In this document: in pieces, positions 58,616-64,000 of the stretch | Numbering within the stretch: position 1 is the first letter of the stretch | Layout: every line of letters begins with the position of its first letter | Assembly: GCF_041146795.1 (NCBI RefSeq) | Contig: NC_135177.1 | Span: forward strand, 19,853,560-19,917,559 | Source: Maylandia zebra | Lineage: Eukaryota; Chordata; Actinopteri; Cichliformes; Cichlidae | DNA length: 64,000 nt | Direction of reading: 5' to 3' | Position numbers and translations under genes: made by a program | The notes under the pieces: generated by a model | Databases searched by the model: none | Told to the model about the DNA's origin: nothing | What the model saw: only the letters and a program-made list of their open reading frames with translations

Positions 58616-59959
58616 AACCTCCCCCGCCCTGCTGCTTGCTTTTCTAATGAAGCTCCATCCAGCTGGACAAATGCACACTCCTGCAACTTCAAGCTCATCA
58701 TTCATAAAAAAAAAAGACGGGGAAAAAAAGAAAAAAGACACGTACACACTACCTGACCCGCACACCCCGACTGCCGTGAGCCCCAGCACTCCACCCAGCA
58801 GGCATCAGACGTTGACTAACTCCTCTCTGCCCTCCCTGACCCTCTACACCCCTACCTCCACCAGCTCCCCTCTACCCCTCTTGCCCACAATGGTCTCTCT
58901 TTGTCCTGACAATACAAATGGACTAGGGTTTCAGCTTATTCTGCTGCTTTTCAAAAGAAAAAAGAAAGGAAGACATCAGCATAGGATTGGTTGGCTCAGG
59001 TCACTCATTACAATGGCATTCCTCTTAAATATTGTCAGGGGACTGCCCTATCCTTTAACTGACTCACAAACCAATGACATATGGAGACATCCTCCCGCTA
59101 CAGAAGCCAGATATAACTTCTTTATAATGACTCTAAAAATGTTTTGAATTATTAAAATAGGTTTTACCTGATTCCATAATGAGGAATTGTGACAAGCACT
59201 GCAAAATATCCCTCTCTTTGACACACAAGCATCAGAGGTGAGCATATTTTTACAGGAAGAATGCAACAAAATGATATGTTTGCTAGCTGTGAATGGTAGC
59301 TCCTTCCCATTTTTTCCTAAACACAGGAAGTCCTTGTTCGGAGGAACGACATGCTCTGTAAGAATACACACTCTGTGTGAAAAAGATCACATTAGGTCAG
59401 TCTGTGCAAACAGGGAAGGTAGTGACGACGGGTAATTGAGTTTGCTTTATTTTTAGAGAGAGAGGCGCTGGAGTCTCATCAGATGTCATTAAAGGCAGAC
59501 ATCACAATGACCTGAGAGGCACAAAAAGACACATCAGTGTGGGCACATTCAAACACACACACATGGTTACTCTCATGTTGACACTGATACTACGAGACAT
59601 TTATACTTTGGTGTAGCGCATTTCTGGGAAATGAAACAAAGAGAGCAGATACTGTTATGCACTCGGTCTACATTTAGTCTTAGTCTTATAGCTACTGTAT
59701 AATCTTCTGTGTAAGCAGAAGAAGACATACCTCACATATGCACTCTGCAAATACACACTCCTCTCTCTCCTACTCGTGTGTGTGCTTGGACTTAACCTAT
59801 AATTTCTGCTGCCTTGCCTTTCCACTGGGCTGGTTTCAGTAGGTCAGAGTACAGATTTTCTTCTTTTATGTCTCTCCACTTTTGTCGTTTTCCTTCTTTT
59901 TAATTCATAGTTATCCCATTGAGTTAAAGTTGCTTCACATAGGCAACAAAGTAGGTCAA

Positions 59960-59963
<4 letters not shown>

Positions 59964-60041
<78 letters not shown>
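59964..60041. repeat. Compound (TA)n(CA)n microsatellite
   Basis: About 24 TA units run directly into about 14 AC units, followed by a short ATATAC tail. It produces artificial Tyr-Ile and Thr-His open frames. Confidence 0.96.
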
Positions 60042-60049
<8 letters not shown>

Positions 60050-60589
60050 CACACACTACATGTTTACAAAAAAGAAACATTGTTTAGCTACGAAAGTAGT
60101 AAATTCAAGTTAATTCAGAGCTGCCTTGGCAGGTGTCCACTGTGTTTGTGTCTCTAAAACATGTTTATTAGATTTTCAGCACTGAGTGACATTAAATTTG
60201 GTTGAATTTCTTTTTATAAAACTGGCAGTGGAGTAATCAGCAGCTCTAATCTTTTTATGGCTCCAGCAGATCAGAATTTTCATGGTGTACAAATACAGGG
60301 ATTCACACAATATAAAACAGGCTGCATACAGACACTTTAGTAGTATTTCTACTACACGCACCTCATCCTGCTTTGTTGTATTTTTACTCTACATAGGGAT
60401 ACTGTTTACAAAAATGAGCTGGAATAAGCTCGAGCCCCCGAGCTCAGGATGCTGATTTGGATACGTGGTTAAGAAGGTCTAAGAAAAAAGGGAAATGAAT
60501 ATCAGGTTGTGCTCATTAAGATTTGAAAATAGTGAGTGACACTATAAATTTGTCATGAAACTGTGTACTGAGGCCATAAATAAAGGGAA

Positions 60590-60670
60590 ACATAGCATCC
60601 TTTTTCATAGACTTCAGCGCAATAGGATGTCTTTTTGCAGCCCTTTTTGAGAGTCTCCCCCTGCTGGACC
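60590..60670 (-). repeat. Fragment of a common fish interspersed repeat
   Basis: On the minus strand, GTCCAGCAGGGGGAGACTCT, then GGCTGCAAAAAGACATCC and AGTCTATGAAAAAGGATGC, resembles a widespread teleost repeat with GCAGGGGGCGACTC...AAGTCTATGAGAAAATGA order. Boundaries and class are unknown. Confidence 0.4.
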
Positions 60671-61537
60671 TTGAGAATAATACATGTTTAATGCACCTTT
60701 CCATTCGCTTCATTTTTGAGACCTGGAATCTAGCTTTTATACATACAGTTTTATAGGTCTTTTATTATGCGATAGAGAAGACTTCATCTGTCTACATTCT
60801 GCATTCATACATATCCTTTTTGGGATTGTGGACAAATGTCTCATCTGTGGCCACAAAAAGAGACATCAATGCAGCCCTGCTGCACTGCTATAAACAATAA
60901 ATAAAATGCACTCTACAGCCAAAATGTATATTTACATGCAGGGTGATTTATTCCACAGTGCTGATGACCTTATTCTAAAGACAACAGCACATCCATCTGT
61001 GAGCTCTATTTCCCTGTATGTACAGTGTTTTGATTCACATCAAGATAGCAGTTAAGTTCGAGTCAGTAGTGCATGTTTGCACAACTACATAAATAAAACT
61101 TTTCCTGTTGTTTTTCCGTGGGCAACCATCAGGTTTTAAAATAGCCTTATTTACGCAGGCTTCTGGTAAACTACATTTATGTGATCTGAAAAGGCAGATA
61201 TGGTCAGTCCCAGGGGTTGGTACGCAATCAGATAAACCTATCAAGGGAGCAAATTAGTAAGATGACACAAGAGCTGGAGTTTCATCATTTTTCATCATCA
61301 TATCTTACAGTTTTTGAAAAGATGAAAACAGAAGACAGATTTAAGGGGAGGGTGAACGCAGAAGATGTTTGGATAAAGACTGAAATATTTTCATGGCTCT
61401 GCATTAGATGAGCATAAACACACACAGGCAAAGTGCACACGCAAACGCTCGACATAAGGCAAAAGTCAAAAGTAACTCAAGTGCATGCCCTGTTGCTGAT
61501 AGACGAGCGGTCATTGTAATGAAATCGCACACACAGA

Positions 61538-61558
61538 GACACACACACACACACACAC
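61538..61558. repeat. (AC)n microsatellite
   Basis: A short AC dinucleotide run is preceded by an imperfect CACACAGAG unit. Confidence 0.85.
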
Positions 61559-62934
61559 CAAACTGTGGAATGTGACACCTTGATCCTACCTCACTTCATA
61601 CCAAAACCACACAGGCCACCAACAGCTGTCATGAAATCTTAAAACTTCACCCTTTTTCCATCCTCATAAAGTCAGGACGGCAACAACTGTGGCAACACAT
61701 CTTTACAACAGCATAACGCACAGCATCAGTTTAAAATAATGCAGATCTTTGAAACAGCTCAGAGTTTATTAAACTTCTCAAAATGCCAAATAGCAGTGAT
61801 TTGATATCTGCTAATATCTTGTTTATTCATTCCACAACAATTTAAGATTATTTAAGAAAAGCAGTAAATCTTCTGTCATAACTGAACATTTTTATTATAA
61901 AGTCGACGTTCGTATCAGCTCCTTCCAGTCAACTGGCTGATCGATTGGTCTTTGCAGCCTCAGCGTGTTACTGTTAGCCCAAAGCCCTTGCTTGCAGCAA
62001 AAGTCTCAGCGTTACACAAAAACAATCCAGAAACACAACAGCATTTTGTATTAAGTTTCATACTTACAGATCTGCTTTTGAATTCAGGAAATGTAGAGGA
62101 CAAAGTGAATGAGTCATCACTCTCCGTCTGTCCGCCTCACACAACCTTGAGAACTCACATCACATCACCATCCAGCCTCACAGACCCTGAGCTATTGCCC
62201 CCTTTGCTCCTTTCTCAAACTGTTCCAGTTCCCGGGAACTCTGACCTGAATCGTTCCCCTTCTCGCAGATAGACTCAACTGGGCTGCTGGACATTTCAGA
62301 TTGACTACCTCTGTATACAAATGCACATAGCTACACAAACAGTCACACTGCCAGGCCAACCCCCAGCTTCCTCTGCCATGCCAGAGTGCATGTAGACTGA
62401 GACCAAAGTCAGCATGCATCTTAAATGCCCATTAAAAACCTCAGACCTCCTGTATAAATGCTGTATTCCGCTGATGTCGTAGTTAGGATCAAGATTTACC
62501 GCCACCTTTAAGGCAGTGTGGTGCAGCTGTTGCGCCGACATCCCCACCATATTCGTGCTCTTTACAGAGAGTAAACATTAAGAGAGTATGCCACCTGTCA
62601 TAGCCCCCTAATGTACCTTAGCCCCCTGCTGTGCAGACGTCTCACTCCAACACAAAAGCCAGTGTTTTCCCTGAGCATGCGAGCACAGGTGGCTGGAGGA
62701 GGCAAGGTCGAGTTACAGCAGCAGCTCCCACAATTCAAACCACCAAGGAGCCAAGGCAGACAGACTAAGCCAGACTGAATGTACCGAGGACAATAAATAC
62801 AGTACGGCAAGCAATAATGGCACATAAAGTAATCCCTGTTGTTAAATCACAGCTACTTGTTAGTCTGGTAGACCAAAAAAACAAAGACTTCCCTCAACAA
62901 CTTGACATTAAGATTGAGATTCTTTATTTGTCAA

Positions 62935-62989
62935 TGTACTGTTTAAACTATTGTAGCGTATACAATGCTACAAGAGTTTAAACAGTACA
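62935..62989. repeat. Near-perfect 23-bp hairpin
   Basis: Arms 62935-62957 and 62967-62989 are complementary at 22 of 23 positions (TGTACTGTTTAAACTATTGTA start on the left arm), with a 9-base loop, GTATACAAT. It may be a small MITE-like palindrome, the end of an interspersed repeat, or a transcribed stem-loop. No class could be assigned. Confidence 0.7.
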
Positions 62990-64000
62990 TACAGTCAAAA
63001 AGATTTAATATGAAACATTAAATATAGAATTAATCACCATTAACTGCCTGTCCTCTATCTAAAATACTGGTTGACGAATAACAATGACAAACTTTAACTT
63101 ATTTAACTTGTCTTTTGAAGAAATTGCATCCTATGCCTTAGAGATTGGACAGCAGTCAATACTTACAAACACAAATATACTCGTAAACCCAAGACTGAAT
63201 CCTAATGCTAAAAATCCACCACAAAAACCAGGACTTACCTTCTTTTGCTCTCTGCCCTTAAAGTCCAACAACACATGTGGGTGTTTCTGGCTCTGTGGAC
63301 TCTGAGGAGCTGGCAGCTGGCTGTCTAACCAGAGGTGAGGACTGGCCCCCAAGTCCCAGAGGAACCTGACATGTTACATCAAATGCACGGTTTTGTTGGC
63401 TGACGAGAATCACAATATTAAGATTAGCCAGGCAGAGAGTTTCCCAGCTCCACCCCCCACCACCCCCCACCCCCTCTCCCAGGCATCCCAATTCCTCAGC
63501 GGGGCGTAACCCATTCATTTTATCTGCACCCATCTCCCTCCTGTGTGTACACTGTGAGGGGAACGCACAGGAACTGGTCTGGCATGTTAACAACGTCTAG
63601 ATAAGTATACTCTACCTGTGCTTTCCGATGCCCGTCTTTCATGCCATACTTTTAATTTTTGTTTTTGTGATATTATTGTGTATGTTTCCTTAAATCAGAC
63701 ACTCCTTTTGTCACATCTCTCACCCACTTAAAAGGCTCTGATCATATGTAAACCCCGGGAAACCTCTAATCTAAAGTGTTTAAAATAAAGGGTTAAAGGT
63801 GAATGTCCCAATGAAGAGATCAACAGCACTGCCGACCTGCTGATCTAAAGAGATAATGCAGCCAGAGTGCAAACTGCCTCCAGTCCTTTTGATGGCAACA
63901 GATGTCATCCTGCATTGTTATATGGATTACTTGAGCCACTCAGCAAACACCTCCAGGTGTGCATTCCACACCAGGAAGGAAAAAGGTGGAAGCCACTCCC

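Larger units (their letters stand above)
58616..64000. other. Upstream region of the RhoGEF gene, no recognised coding exon
   Basis: The 58.6-58.9 kb part should hold the 5' UTR and promoter of the RhoGEF gene. Beyond it, no exon with family similarity was found on either strand. A strong donor-like AAG|GTAAGT on the minus strand at 63239/63238 could end an alternative non-coding first exon. A C-rich tract lies at about 63450-63480. Microsatellites, one repeat and a hairpin are listed separately. Confidence 0.45.

Noticed and set aside
58647-59147. 166-codon plus-strand open frame rich in Pro/Ser/Thr
   Set aside because: It is low-complexity composition over the presumed RhoGEF promoter and 5' UTR, with no recognisable motif and no splice support.
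59882-60157. Tyr-Ile and Thr-His repeat peptide frames on both strands
   Set aside because: They are translations of the TA/CA microsatellite.

Overview
This is a piece of a teleost fish genome, probably a percomorph and possibly a cichlid. The evidence is spliced vertebrate genes with GT-AG introns, an intronless NHLRC1 (malin) gene, and interspersed repeats typical of ray-finned fish (Tc1-like elements, hAT and piggyBac MITEs, L2- and RTE-type LINE debris, a tRNA-like SINE). There is no bacterial, viral or CRISPR-like content. The species assignment is inference.

Layout. 1-7.8 kb is gene-poor: a Tc1 fragment, a 27-codon orphan ORF with an X-box-like motif, and a CpG-richer block at about 6.5-6.85 kb that looks like a promoter. 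7.8-9.1 kb (minus) is nhlrc1, an E3 ubiquitin ligase in one exon. 11.2-19.4 kb (minus) is ptdss1, phosphatidylserine synthase 1, whose 13 exons join to an intact 468-codon frame. 20.0-21.4 kb holds a 300-bp hAT MITE, an RTE LINE tail and a SINE. 23.3-24.7 kb (minus) and 27.2-32.0 kb (plus) are two divergently transcribed MS4A-like four-pass membrane protein genes. The first intron of the second carries a decayed Tc1 element interrupted by a piggyBac MITE. 33.6-36.4 kb holds another Tc1 remnant and a nearly complete 1.6-kb Tc1 transposon with one nonsense codon. 37.1-58.6 kb (minus) is a 23-exon Rho guanine-nucleotide exchange factor of the PLEKHG4/PLEKHG4B/ARHGEF40 family; its joined exons give an uninterrupted frame of about 1735 codons. 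58.6-64 kb has no recognisable gene, but does have microsatellites and one near-perfect hairpin.

The genes do not form a pathway: protein ubiquitination in glycogen control, phospholipid head-group exchange in the ER, tetraspan membrane proteins and Rho/actin signalling are ordinary neighbours in an animal genome. All exon boundaries were read by eye from splice sites and frame continuity, and no transcript evidence was available. I found no convincing undescribed biological system. The most useful novelties are the nested transposon insertions with exact target-site duplications, the near-intact Tc1 copy, the divergent MS4A pair, and a few exon-like or hairpin signals without a known owner.
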